From the NCBI GenBank assembly GCA_003605055.1, contig QZKP01000020.1, forward strand, positions 1 to 64,000: a stretch of DNA of 64,000 nt, in the 5' to 3' direction. The DNA is from Desulfarculus sp. Its GTDB lineage: Bacteria > Desulfobacterota > Desulfarculia > Desulfarculales > Desulfarculaceae. Position numbers and translations under genes: made by a program. The notes under the pieces were generated by a model that saw only the letters and a list, made by a program, of their open reading frames with translations, did not search any database and was not told the origin of the DNA. Positions 17,259 through 25,746 of the stretch are shown here, piece by piece (position 1 is the first letter of the stretch; each line of letters begins with the position of its first letter).

Positions 17259-18485
17259 TTAACGCTTGTTCCAGGCGGGCGTGGGATAGATGGGGGGCTT
17301 CTCGGCCCACTTGGCCGGGTACACGTTGATCAGTTGGCCGTTTTGCACCTGCACCGCCACCGGCGGGTGTTCGCGGTTGGCGCCGGACTTGCCGAAGTGG
17401 ATGGGGCCGTAGAAGGTCATCAGGTCTATCTGGTGCAGCTTCTCCATGAGCCTTACCCGGTCGGCGGCCGTCACCCGGGGCTTGAGTCCCAACTGCTCCA
17501 TGGCCACCTGCTGCACCACCGCCGCGGCGGTGCTGGCCGCCTCCACGTAGTCCGGGGAGCGGCGGAAGCGTTGCCTATAGGCCTGGTTGAACTGCCGGGC
17601 GCTGCCGAACACCGGGCCCTTGTAGGGCAGGTTGGGGGTCCACTCGCTGGCCGCGAAGACGTAGTTGGCGTCGGCCTTGAGCCCCTGCACAAAGGCCGGC
17701 ACCGTGGGGCCGTAGGAAAAGGCCACGCCCTTGGGGTTGAAGTCTATCTCCTTCATGGCCTTGACTACCCGCATGGCCACGGCCAGATGGGAGCCCACCA
17801 GCAACACGTCGGGCTTCTTGGCCTTGGCCTTGAGCAGCATGGTGTTGTAGTCCTTGAGGCTGATGGGGAACAGCTCATAGTGCACCACCTTGAAGCCGTA
17901 CTTCTCGGCGTAGAGCTTGTAGCCCTTGCAGGACTCGGCGGTGAAGGGGATGTTGGCGCCCACGATGGCCACGGTCTTGGGCCTGGGCGTGACCGAGGTG
18001 AACACATCCACGCAGCCGCGCACCTCCTCGGTGGCCTTGCCCAGGGTGCCGAAATAATACCTGGCGCCGCGCTCATAGAGCTTGTTGGAGGACGCACCGC
18101 CGGAGAGATAGGGGAACTTGTGACGCTCGGCCGCGGCCGAGGCGGCCATCACCTGGGAGGAGCCGAAGCCGCCCAGGAGCAGGTCCACCTTGTCCTGGGT
18201 GACGAGCCTCTCCACCAGCTTGGCGCTGGTCTGCGGGTCGGACTGGTCGTCGTAGAAAATGATCCGCACTTTGTACTTGCCGGCGATGCCCCCCCGGGCG
18301 TTGATCGTCTCCATCCAGAAGGTGTAGGCGTCGCGCACCAACTGGCCGTCCTTGCCGAACAGGCCGCTGAGGGGCACGGCGCAGCCGAAGGTGAATTCCT
18401 GGGCGGCCATGCCGGGGGCGGCCAGGCCCAGGGTGAGCGCCAGGGCCAGGGTCAACAGGATTATGCCGGCTCGCCTGAACTTCAT
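17259..18485 (-). CDS. Periplasmic amino acid/amide-binding protein of the Liv-type transporter
   Basis: A 408-residue type I periplasmic binding protein (Peripla_BP_6 family). Residues 1-28 are a signal peptide ending GMAA. The mature start EFTFGCAVPLSGLFGKDGQ, with VRIIFYDDQSDPQTSAKLVERL next, is typical of LivJ/LivK-like proteins. It would capture the ligand for LivHMGF. The divergently transcribed aminotransferase, aldolase and gamma-glutamyltransferase genes suggest that the ligand may be an amino acid derivative other than leucine, but this is inference. ATG start after GGGAGGAGAG. Confidence 0.85.
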   Translation of the reverse strand: MKFRRAGIILLTLALALTLGLAAPGMAAQEFTFGCAVPLSGLFGKDGQLVRDAYTFWMETINARGGIAGKYKVRIIFYDDQSDPQTSAKLVERLVTQDKVDLLLGGFGSSQVMAASAAAERHKFPYLSGGASSNKLYERGARYYFGTLGKATEEVRGCVDVFTSVTPRPKTVAIVGANIPFTAESCKGYKLYAEKYGFKVVHYELFPISLKDYNTMLLKAKAKKPDVLLVGSHLAVAMRVVKAMKEIDFNPKGVAFSYGPTVPAFVQGLKADANYVFAASEWTPNLPYKGPVFGSARQFNQAYRQRFRRSPDYVEAASTAAAVVQQVAMEQLGLKPRVTAADRVRLMEKLHQIDLMTFYGPIHFGKSGANREHPPVAVQVQNGQLINVYPAKWAEKPPIYPTPAWNKR

Positions 18486-18830
18486 GACTCTCCTCCCTTA
18501 ACCTAAAGAACAATGGAACGCAATCAGTGGTGGCAGGCCGCCTGGGCCGCAGTGCCTCATGGCCTCCGGCCCGGGTGAAGCTATGTGATGACGCTGGTGT
18601 TAATTGCGCATTAATGCAGCCTATTCTACCCAAAATCCCCATTTTGGCCATCCTGATTCAGGCTCCGGGGCGGAGCCGCCTTGCCGCGCCCCGATCCACC
18701 CGCGCCGGCCCGGGGGCTGGTCCCTGGCCAGGACCCTTTTTTCCAGCCGCCGCCGGCCTTAGCCCTTGACAAAACCAGGTGTGCAAGGGAACTTGATGTG
18801 ACCATTGGGACAACCTGAGCGGAGCGCGAG
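18486..18830. promoter_or_regulatory. Divergent control region between the liv operon and the aminotransferase operon
   Basis: This 345-base region holds two notable symmetric elements: the 10-bp perfect palindrome GCATTAATGC (18608-18617) and an inverted repeat CCAAAAT-CCCC-ATTTTGG (18630-18647). A minus-strand TAGAAT lies between them, where a liv promoter -10 could be. For the rightward operon, TTGACA occurs at 18766-18771, but its -10 is poor. Together this looks like an operator region shared by the two divergent operons. No regulator gene lies next to it. Confidence 0.4.
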
Positions 18831-19934
18831 ATGAAGGAGCTTAAACCACCCCCACTACTGCTTTTGGGTCCTGGCCCCAGCAACGTCTCCTACCGGGTGC
18901 TGCGGGCCATGTCCACGCCCCTGTTGGGCCACATGGACCCGCGGTTCATGGAGATCATGGACGAGGTGTGCCAGCTCTTGCGCGACACCTTCCAGACTCA
19001 GAACAAGATGACCTTCCCGGTCTCGGGCACCGGCAGCGCCGGCATGGAGGCGGCCCTGGTCAACGTGCTGGAGCCGGGCGACAAGGCGGTAATCGGGGTC
19101 AACGGCGTATTCGGCGCGCGCATGGCCGACGTGGCCGGCCGCTGCGGAGCCCAGGTGATCACCGTGGAGGCCCCCTGGGGCCAGCCCCTGGACGGGCAGC
19201 AGATGCTGGAAGCAATGCGGGCCAACCCCGGGGCCAAGCTCTGCGGGGTGGTGATGGCCGAGACCTCCACCGGCGTGCTGCAGCCGCTGCAGGAGCTGGG
19301 CGCCTTCCTCAAGGGCACGGAGGCCCTGTTCCTGGTGGACACGGTCACCGCCCTGGGCGGGGTCAACGTGGAGGTGGACAACTGGGGCATAGACGTGTGC
19401 TACAGCGGCACCCAGAAATGCCTGTCCGTGCCGCCGGGCCTGGCGCCCATCACCTTCAGCCCCAAGGCCATGCAGGTGCTGGCCAAGCGCCAGAGCAAGG
19501 TGCAGAGCTGGTACCTGGACCTGACCCTGCTGCAGAAGTACTGGGGCAGCGACCGCCTGTACCACCACACCGCGCCCATCAGCATGATCTACGGTCTGTG
19601 CGAGGGGCTGCGCATCATCGCCGAGGAGGGTCTGGCCAACCGCTGCGCCCGCCACAGCGCGGCCGCCGCCTACCTGGCCCGGGGCCTGGCGGACATGGGC
19701 TTTGGCTTCTACGCGGCCGAAGGTTATCGCCTGCCCTCCCTGACCTGCGTGTTCCCGCCCGCGGGCTGGGACGTGGAGGCCGTGCGCAAGCAACTTCTCA
19801 AGGACTACGACATAGAGGTGGGCGCGGGCCTGGGGGCGGTGGCCGGCAAGGTCTGGCGCATCGGGCTCATGGGCGAGAACGCCTGCGTGCAAAAGGTCAA
19901 CGTGCTTTTGGGCGCCCTCAAGGACTTTGCGTAG
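18831..19934 (+). CDS. Class V aminotransferase, alanine-glyoxylate/serine-pyruvate type
   Basis: A 367-residue PLP enzyme. The N-terminal LLGPGPSNVSYRVLRAM and GTGSAGMEAALVNVLEPGD, the cofactor Asp in LFLVDTVTALGG, and the Schiff-base Lys196 in YSGTQKCLSVPPG are all characteristic of the AGXT/SPT family. It would transaminate a 2-oxo acid such as glyoxylate, with alanine or serine as donor. The adjacent HOGA/DHDPS-type aldolase, which could yield glyoxylate and pyruvate, fits an AGXT role. It heads an operon with that aldolase and a gamma-glutamyltransferase. ATG start after GAGCGGAGCG. Confidence 0.88.
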   Translation: MKELKPPPLLLLGPGPSNVSYRVLRAMSTPLLGHMDPRFMEIMDEVCQLLRDTFQTQNKMTFPVSGTGSAGMEAALVNVLEPGDKAVIGVNGVFGARMADVAGRCGAQVITVEAPWGQPLDGQQMLEAMRANPGAKLCGVVMAETSTGVLQPLQELGAFLKGTEALFLVDTVTALGGVNVEVDNWGIDVCYSGTQKCLSVPPGLAPITFSPKAMQVLAKRQSKVQSWYLDLTLLQKYWGSDRLYHHTAPISMIYGLCEGLRIIAEEGLANRCARHSAAAAYLARGLADMGFGFYAAEGYRLPSLTCVFPPAGWDVEAVRKQLLKDYDIEVGAGLGAVAGKVWRIGLMGENACVQKVNVLLGALKDFA

Positions 19935-19943
19935 GAGGCCGTG

Positions 19944-20828
19944 ATGAACAAGCCGCTCGGCGGCATACTGCCGCCCATCGCCACGCCGTTCAAGGACGAG
20001 GAGCTGGACATCGCGGCCCTGAAGGCCAATATCAAGGCCTGGAACGCCACGGGCCTGGCCGGCTATCTGGTGGTGGGCTCCAACGGCGAGGCGGTGTACC
20101 TGGACGACGCCGAGCAGGAGCAGGCCATCGCCGCCGTGAAGGAGGCGGCCGCGCCGGACAAGCTGGTCATGGCCGGCACCGGCCGGGAGTCCACCCGGGC
20201 CACGGTGCAGGCCACTCGCCGGGCGGCCGCCCAGGGCGCGGACTGCGCCCTGGTGGTCACCCCGCACTACTTCAAGGGCCAGATGACCCCCGCCCGCCTG
20301 GCCGGCCACTTCCAGCGGGTGGCCGACTCCTCGCCCATACCGATCCTGTTGTACAACGTGCCCCAGGCCACGGGCGTGAACCTGGGCCCGGAGGTGGTGG
20401 CCGAGCTGAGCCGCCACGCCAACATAGCGGGCGTCAAGGACAGCTCGGGCACCATCGCCCAGCTCAGCGAGATCATCCACCTGTCCCGCGAGGGCTTCCG
20501 GGTCTTCGTGGGCAACGCCGAGGTGCTCTACCCGGCTTTGTGCCTGGGCGCGGTGGGCGGCATCCTGGCCGTGGCCAACGTGCTGCCATCTAAGTGCGTG
20601 GAGCTGGTGAGCGCCTTTCAGGCCGGCGACTATGAAAGGTCCCGCCGCCTGCAGTGGGAGATCGCCCAGCCGGCGGCCCTGGTCACGCGCATCCACGGGG
20701 TGGGCGGCCTCAAGGCGGCCATGGACCTGGCCGGCTTTCAGGGCGGCGCGGTGCGCATGCCCCTGACCATGCCCACGCCCCAGGTGGTGCAGGAGCTGGA
20801 GGCGGCCTTTAGGCCGCTGCTGCCCTAG
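19944..20828 (+). CDS. DHDPS/N-acetylneuraminate-lyase family aldolase, possibly 4-hydroxy-2-oxoglutarate aldolase
   Basis: A 294-residue class I aldolase TIM barrel. Schiff-base Lys165 lies in IAGVKDSSG and catalytic Tyr137 in LLYNVPQATG; the GSNGEAVYL loop near residue 45 corresponds to GTTGE of DapA with Thr replaced. The family covers dihydrodipicolinate synthases, 4-hydroxy-2-oxoglutarate aldolases and others; the enzyme itself does not reveal the substrate. Co-transcription with an AGXT-type aminotransferase favours a HOGA-like reaction giving pyruvate and glyoxylate. ATG at 19944 has AGGAGG 6 bases upstream; the GTG just before it is less well spaced. Confidence 0.8.
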   Translation: MNKPLGGILPPIATPFKDEELDIAALKANIKAWNATGLAGYLVVGSNGEAVYLDDAEQEQAIAAVKEAAAPDKLVMAGTGRESTRATVQATRRAAAQGADCALVVTPHYFKGQMTPARLAGHFQRVADSSPIPILLYNVPQATGVNLGPEVVAELSRHANIAGVKDSSGTIAQLSEIIHLSREGFRVFVGNAEVLYPALCLGAVGGILAVANVLPSKCVELVSAFQAGDYERSRRLQWEIAQPAALVTRIHGVGGLKAAMDLAGFQGGAVRMPLTMPTPQVVQELEAAFRPLLP

Positions 20829-20849
20829 CCGCGGGGCATAAGGAGCGCC

Positions 20850-22475
20850 ATGCACTTCAACTATCAGCAGAAGCGGGAGTGGGGCGCGGCCGCCCAGCGC
20901 TCGGTGCTCATGGCCCCCCGGGGCATGTGCGTCGCCAGCCAGCCCCTGGCCACCCACAGCGGGCTCAAGATGCTCCAGCGCGGGGGCAACGCCGTGGACG
21001 CGGCGGTGGCCATGGTGGCCACCTTGAGCGTGGTGGAACCCTACTCCGTGGGCATCGGCGGCGACTGCTTCGCCCTGTTCCACCTGGCCGCCCAAAACAA
21101 GGTGCTGGGCCTGAACTCCTCGGGCCGGGCCCCCAAGGCCGCCCGCCAGGAGTGGTTCGCGGCCCAGGGGCTCAGCGCCATGCCCACCCAGGGCATGCTG
21201 CCGGTGACCACCCCCGGCGCCCTCATGGGCTGGGCCCAGGCCGTGGAGCGCCACGGCCGGCTGGGCCTGGCGGATGTGTTCGAGGATGCCATCTACTACG
21301 CAAGGCACGGCTTCCCAGTGACCGAGGTGATCGCCGGCGAGTGGCGGGAGGCGGAAAAGCTCCTGGCCGCCACGCCCAGCGCCGCCGCCACCTATCTCCT
21401 AAACGGCCGGCCGCCCCGGCCCGGGCAGGTGTTCCAGAACCCGGACCTGGCCGCCGCCTACGCCCAGATCGTGGATCAGGGAATCGGCGTGTTCTACGGC
21501 GGGGCCCTGGGCCAGCGCATCGCCAAGTTCTCGCAGGAAAACGGCGGCCTGCTGGCCCTGGAGGACCTGGCCGCGCACCAGGCGGACTGGGTGGAGCCCA
21601 TCGGCCTGGACTACCGCGGCTGGCAGGTGCTGGAGCTGCCGCCCAACGGCCAGGGCCTGACCGCCCTGGAGATCCTCAACATCCTGGCCGGCTACGACCT
21701 GGCCGGCCTGGAGCACAACAGCCCCGAGCATTTGCATCTGCTCACGGAGGCCATCAAGCTGGCCTTTGCCGACCGCGACTATTACCTCACCGACCCCACG
21801 TTCTACGACGTGCCGGTGGCGCGGCTGCTCTCGGCCGAATACGGCGACAATTGCCGCAGGCGCGTAGACCCGGCGCGGGCCATGCCGCCGCCCTCCCCCG
21901 GCCTGGGCCCCAGGGGCACGGACACGGTATACGTGGCCGCCGGCGACCAGGAGGGCAACTCCGCCTCCTTCATCAGCAGCGTCTACATGGCCTTCGGCTC
22001 GGGAATGGTGGTGCCCGGCACCGGCATCGCGCTGCAGAACCGGGGCCACTCCTTCTCCCTGGACCCGGCCCACCCCAACTGCATCGCCCCGAACAAGCGC
22101 ACCCGCCACACCATCATCCCGGGCATGCTCATGCAGGACGGCCGCTTCGTCATGTCCTTCGGGGTCATGGGCGGGGACATGCAGCCCCAGGGCCACGCCC
22201 AGTTCATCAGCAACCTGGTGGACTTCGGCCTGAACTTGCAGGAGGCGGTGGACGCCCCCCGCCTGCGCCGCATGCAGGGCAAGGTCATCTACCTGGAGGA
22301 GGGCGTCCCCGAGCACACCGGCCGGCGCCTGGCGCAGATGGGACACGAGCTGGACCCCACCCTCACCCCGGTGAACAAGGTGGGCGGCGGCCAGGCGGTG
22401 TACCGCGACCAGGCCCAGGGGGTGTGGCTGGGGGCCTCGGACCGGCGCAAGGACGGCTGCGCCCTGGGTTTCTAA
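20850..22475 (+). CDS. Gamma-glutamyltransferase family protein
   Basis: A 541-residue Ntn-hydrolase of the gamma-glutamyltranspeptidase family. The N-terminal half has GGNAVDAAVAMVATLSVVEPYSVGIGGDCF, and the probable self-cleavage nucleophile is Thr359 in GTDTVYVAAGDQEGNSASF. The small-subunit-type region carries LQNRGHSFSLDP and SFGVMGGDMQPQGHAQ. There is no signal peptide, so unlike E. coli GGT it is predicted to be cytoplasmic. It could hydrolyse gamma-glutamyl amides or a related amide. It follows the aldolase gene by 21 bases in an apparent operon. Confidence 0.88.
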   Translation: MHFNYQQKREWGAAAQRSVLMAPRGMCVASQPLATHSGLKMLQRGGNAVDAAVAMVATLSVVEPYSVGIGGDCFALFHLAAQNKVLGLNSSGRAPKAARQEWFAAQGLSAMPTQGMLPVTTPGALMGWAQAVERHGRLGLADVFEDAIYYARHGFPVTEVIAGEWREAEKLLAATPSAAATYLLNGRPPRPGQVFQNPDLAAAYAQIVDQGIGVFYGGALGQRIAKFSQENGGLLALEDLAAHQADWVEPIGLDYRGWQVLELPPNGQGLTALEILNILAGYDLAGLEHNSPEHLHLLTEAIKLAFADRDYYLTDPTFYDVPVARLLSAEYGDNCRRRVDPARAMPPPSPGLGPRGTDTVYVAAGDQEGNSASFISSVYMAFGSGMVVPGTGIALQNRGHSFSLDPAHPNCIAPNKRTRHTIIPGMLMQDGRFVMSFGVMGGDMQPQGHAQFISNLVDFGLNLQEAVDAPRLRRMQGKVIYLEEGVPEHTGRRLAQMGHELDPTLTPVNKVGGGQAVYRDQAQGVWLGASDRRKDGCALGF

Positions 22476-22495
22476 GGCCTGAACAGAGGAGAGAC

Positions 22496-22672
22496 ATGTC
22501 TGAGCTGAAGGCGAAAATCGCTGACCTGAGCCGGCAGGTGCAGTTCATCCGGCAGCAGATGGCCGATCTGGGCCAACTGCCCACGCCGGAGATCGTCCAG
22601 GTGATCAGCGAACTGGTGGAGGTCATCAGTGACCTGGCCAACCGCCTGAACTGCCTGGACGAAAAAACCTAG
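22496..22672 (+). CDS. Small predicted coiled-coil protein, function unknown
   Basis: A 58-residue protein starting at an ATG preceded by GAGGAGAGAC, 20 bases after the gamma-glutamyltransferase stop. It is mostly helical with heptad-like spacing (AKIADLSRQVQFIRQQMADL, then IVQVISELVEVISDLANRL), which suggests a short coiled coil. There is no signal or membrane segment. I do not recognise the family. The good ribosome-binding site and operon position support its being real. Confidence 0.65.
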   Translation: MSELKAKIADLSRQVQFIRQQMADLGQLPTPEIVQVISELVEVISDLANRLNCLDEKT

Positions 22673-22746
22673 ATGCCGTGCGCAAGTACGGGATTGGCAC
22701 CGGCCGTTGCGGCGGGTATGATTGAGTAAGAGCTAGGGAGGCGGCG

Positions 22747-22902
22747 ATGAACATGAAACGTACTATTTTATGGCTGCTCTTGCTCAGCACCCTGGCGATG
22801 CCACTCCTGGGCTGCGCCAAACACTACTACCAGGTGCCGGACGCGGCTTCCGAGCGCCAAACCGCGGACGAGATCGAGTGGGGCGACGATCCCTGGCGCT
22901 AG
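22747..22902 (+). CDS. Very small lipoprotein
   Basis: A 51-residue ORF with a ribosome-binding site (GGGAGG) and a clear type II signal: basic start MNMKR, hydrophobic core, lipobox LLGC, then a 29-residue acidic tail ending DDPWR. The lipidated Cys23 would anchor it to a membrane. It is too small to carry a known domain, and its role is unknown. It lies between the coiled-coil ORF and a flavodoxin-like gene. Confidence 0.7.
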   Translation: MNMKRTILWLLLLSTLAMPLLGCAKHYYQVPDAASERQTADEIEWGDDPWR

Positions 22903-23086
22903 CCTCGCGGCCTCATCCCCATCCCCGCGCCCGACTGCCCCGGGCAATATAGCTTTACGGCAGGGCCGCCCCCCCCCAGGGCGCGGCCTTTGCCTTGGCG
23001 CCCGCGCCGGCCGGCCCGCTGGCTCCCCGGCGGCGGGTGGGCCATAATTTTTCTTATGACCCGCAATGAAAAGGAGGCGACACGCG

Positions 23087-23653
23087 ATGGCTAAGGTGCT
23101 CATTGTCTACGCCAGCGACTACGGCGGCGCCAAGAAGATGGCCGAGGTCCTGGCCGGGGGGGTGGATTCGGTGCCGGGCTGCCAGGCCATACTCAAGACC
23201 GCCGAGGAGGCCGCGGCCGAGGACGTGACCAGCGCCGACGCCCTGGTCCTGGGCAGCGCGGTGCACATGGCCAGCATGCACTGGAAGATGAAGAAGTTCA
23301 TCGACACGGTGTGCGGGGGCCTGTGGATGGGGGACAAGATCAACGGCAAGGTGGGGGCGGTGTTCGCCTGCGGCAGCGGCTACGGCAACGCCGGCGGCGG
23401 CTGCGAGCTGACCATGCTGGCCATGCTGGGCAACCTGGCCGAGCTGGGCCTGATCCTGGTCACCCTGCCCAAGAACTCCCCCGGCTACGTCAAGGGCGGG
23501 TTGCACTGGGGCCCCTACGGCCGGGCGCACAACGAGGACCTCTCGCCCATCGAGGGCGGCCTGCCCGATGAGCGCGCCGCCGCCGCCCGCCAGCACGGCG
23601 TCAACGTCGCCCGGGTGGCCGCGGCCCTGGCCGGCAAGAAGCTCCTGGGCTAG
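23087..23653 (+). CDS. Flavodoxin/WrbA-like FMN protein
   Basis: A 188-residue flavodoxin-fold protein. The first strand and phosphate-binding loop are VLIVYASDYGGAKKMAEVLAGGV. FACGSGYGNAGGGCELTML and the loop PYGRAHN correspond to the NAD(P)H:quinone-oxidoreductase WrbA-type FMN site. It probably transfers electrons via FMN, but the substrate is unknown. I chose the ATG at 23087, 9 bases after AAGGAGG, over one 21 bases upstream. It is followed by a strong bidirectional terminator. Confidence 0.8.
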   Translation: MAKVLIVYASDYGGAKKMAEVLAGGVDSVPGCQAILKTAEEAAAEDVTSADALVLGSAVHMASMHWKMKKFIDTVCGGLWMGDKINGKVGAVFACGSGYGNAGGGCELTMLAMLGNLAELGLILVTLPKNSPGYVKGGLHWGPYGRAHNEDLSPIEGGLPDERAAAARQHGVNVARVAAALAGKKLLG

Positions 23654-23671
23654 CCCCGCCGGGGGCCAATA

Positions 23672-23709
23672 AAACTCCCCGCCGGCTGGCCAGGGGCGGC
23701 GGGGAGTTT
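23672..23709. terminator. Bidirectional intrinsic terminator between convergent genes
   Basis: AAACTCCCCGCCG (23672-23684) pairs with CGGCGGGGAGTTT (23697-23709). The hairpin is followed by TTTGT on the plus strand and preceded by AATAAAA, giving a T-tract on the minus strand. It would stop both the flavodoxin-like gene and the acyl-CoA synthetase gene, whose stop codons flank it. Confidence 0.9.
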
Positions 23710-23730
23710 GTCCTGCGCCGGGGCTGGGCC

Positions 23731-25470
23731 TCAGGCCTTTTGCTTGGCCCGCTCCTCATCGCGCAGCACCCGCCGGAGCACCTTGCCCACCACGGAGGTG
23801 GGCAGCTCCGTGCGGAACTCCACGTATCTGGGCCGCTTGTAGCCGGCCAGGTTCTCCTTGCAGAAGGCGATGATCTCCTCCTCGGTGGCCTCCACCCCCG
23901 GTTTAAGCTGGATGAAGGCCTTGACCGCCTCGCCGGTGTGGGCGTCGGCCACCCCCACCACCGCGGCCTGGGCCACCTTGGGATGGGTGTAGAGCACCTC
24001 CTCGATCTCGCGGGGGTAGGCGTTGAAGCCGCCCACCAGGATCAGGTCCTTCTTGCGATCGGTGATGACCACGAAGCCGTCCTCGTCCAGGTGGCCGATG
24101 TCGCCGGTGAGGAAGAAGCGCCGGCCGTCGATCTCCCGAAACACCTCGGCGTCGGCGTCCGGCCGGCCCCAGTAGCCGGCCATGACCTGGGGTCCGCAGA
24201 CCGCCAGTTCGCCGTCGCTGCCCAGGGGCAGCTCCTGGGTGCCCTGGTCCAGGTCCACCACCTTCACCTCGCAGCCGGGCAGGGGCGGCCCCACCGAACC
24301 GATCTTGCGGGTGACGGTGTTGGTGGGGTTGGTGCAGACCACCGGCGAGGTCTCGGTGAGCCCCCAGCCCTCGAAGATCACCGCGCCGGTCTTGGCCTCG
24401 AACTGCTTGACCACCTCCGCCGGCAGGGGCGCCGCCCCGGAGCCGCAGGCCAGGAGGCTGGTCAGGTCGTAGTTGTCGGTCAGGGGATGGTTGATGAAGG
24501 CCGAGTATATGGTGGGCACCGCGATCATCAGGTCCACCTTGTACTTGGGGATGGCGGCGATGGTGTCGGTGAAGGGCGGCTTGCCCGCGCGGGGGTCGGG
24601 GATGCACACCATCCGGCCGGCCCGCTCGGCGGCCGCCAGCATGCACAGGGTCAGGCCGAAGCTGTGGTACCAGGGCAGCACCCCCAGGTAGGTGTGCACG
24701 CCCTTGGCCAGGCGCTGGGGCGAGCCGCCCTCCTTGGGCGTTAGGCGAATCCATTCCCCGGCCGCGGTCAGGTCGTACATGATGTTGCTGTGGGTCAGGG
24801 CCGCGCCCTTGGGCACGCCGGTGGTGCCGCCGGTGTAGAGGATGGCCGCCAGGTCCCGGGCCGGGTCGATCTGCACCGCCGGCGGCTGGGGGCGGGCCTT
24901 CTTGACCACGTCGTCGTACATGAGGTGGCCCGGCTCGTGCTTATCCGCCTTGGGTATCTTGCCCAGCAGCCCGCCCAGGAAGGCCTTGACCGCCGGCAGA
25001 TAGGACTTGATGTTGCAGATGACCACCGTCTCCACCTGGGTGTCCTGCGCCGCCTTGGCCGCGTTGGGGTAGAACAGCGGGTGGTCCATGACGAACACCG
25101 CCTTGGCCCCGGAGTCCTTGAGCTGGAACTTCAGCTCGCCGGTGGTGTAGAGCGGGTTGCAGGTCACGCACACGCCGCCGGCCTTGAGCACCCCGAAGAA
25201 TATCTCCGGGTAGTGGGGCAGGTTGGGCAGGAAGATGGCCACCCGGTCGCCCTTGCCGACGCCGCGGCTGGCCAGGAAGTTGGCCAGGCGGTCGGCGGTG
25301 TCCTTGACCTGCGCGAAGCTGCGCGCGCTGTCCTGGAACATGGTGTAGGTGTGGTTGGGACACTCCTGGGCCGTCTCGTCCAGCAGGACGGACAGGGGCC
25401 GGTCATACCCGCTGACCTCGTAAGGGACTCCCTCGGGCCATCTGGGCCCATGCCACGGTTTGCTGGTCAT
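23731..25470 (-). CDS. Long-chain-type acyl-CoA synthetase (AMP-forming)
   Basis: A 579-residue ANL-superfamily ligase that converts a carboxylic acid, ATP and CoA to acyl-CoA, AMP and pyrophosphate. Motifs: ILYTGGTTGVPKGAALTH (P-loop-like A3), GWGLTETSP (A5), FFLTGDIGHLDEDGFVVITDRKKDLILVGGFNAYPREIEEVL (hinge, A7-A8) and the catalytic Lys in SVVGKVLRR. It resembles FadD. It is divergent from the thiolase-FadJ-dehydrogenase cluster and would feed it with acyl-CoA. ATG at 25470 has GGAGGAGGG upstream; the GTG one codon earlier is less likely. Confidence 0.88.
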   Translation of the reverse strand: MTSKPWHGPRWPEGVPYEVSGYDRPLSVLLDETAQECPNHTYTMFQDSARSFAQVKDTADRLANFLASRGVGKGDRVAIFLPNLPHYPEIFFGVLKAGGVCVTCNPLYTTGELKFQLKDSGAKAVFVMDHPLFYPNAAKAAQDTQVETVVICNIKSYLPAVKAFLGGLLGKIPKADKHEPGHLMYDDVVKKARPQPPAVQIDPARDLAAILYTGGTTGVPKGAALTHSNIMYDLTAAGEWIRLTPKEGGSPQRLAKGVHTYLGVLPWYHSFGLTLCMLAAAERAGRMVCIPDPRAGKPPFTDTIAAIPKYKVDLMIAVPTIYSAFINHPLTDNYDLTSLLACGSGAAPLPAEVVKQFEAKTGAVIFEGWGLTETSPVVCTNPTNTVTRKIGSVGPPLPGCEVKVVDLDQGTQELPLGSDGELAVCGPQVMAGYWGRPDADAEVFREIDGRRFFLTGDIGHLDEDGFVVITDRKKDLILVGGFNAYPREIEEVLYTHPKVAQAAVVGVADAHTGEAVKAFIQLKPGVEATEEEIIAFCKENLAGYKRPRYVEFRTELPTSVVGKVLRRVLRDEERAKQKA

Positions 25471-25746
25471 CACAACCCCCTCCTCCGCTGGTGGTCTGTA
25501 TTGGAGCCAAGTTTGATCTTACAAAATCGCACTGATGCAAAACAACAACCGTGTGCGCCTCGGGCGGCGGCCCCACTTGGGACTTGCCAGGCCACCTGCC
25601 CCTGTAAGACAATCTAGGCCGACTTGAGGCTGCGCCCGCATTTTAGTTTTTGCCCCTGTCATAAACCGGACGGCCGGCGGCGCGTTCTGGCCGCGGGCCG
25701 GGGACCAGCCGGCGCGGTCCACGCCTCGCCGTCCCGGGAGTCCAAC
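25471..25746. other. Divergent intergenic region between acyl-CoA synthetase and thiolase genes
   Basis: This 276-base spacer would contain the promoters of both divergent fatty-acid genes. AT-rich stretches lie near 25500-25550, but I could not assign a convincing -35/-10 pair or operator. The thiolase frame is open through part of it, but the sequence before base 25747 is not thiolase-like. Confidence 0.4.

Noticed and set aside
22700-22722. TGGCACCGGCCGTTGC as a sigma54 promoter before the small lipoprotein
   Set aside because: The spacing between GG and GC is 11 instead of 10, and there is no activator site or regulator nearby.
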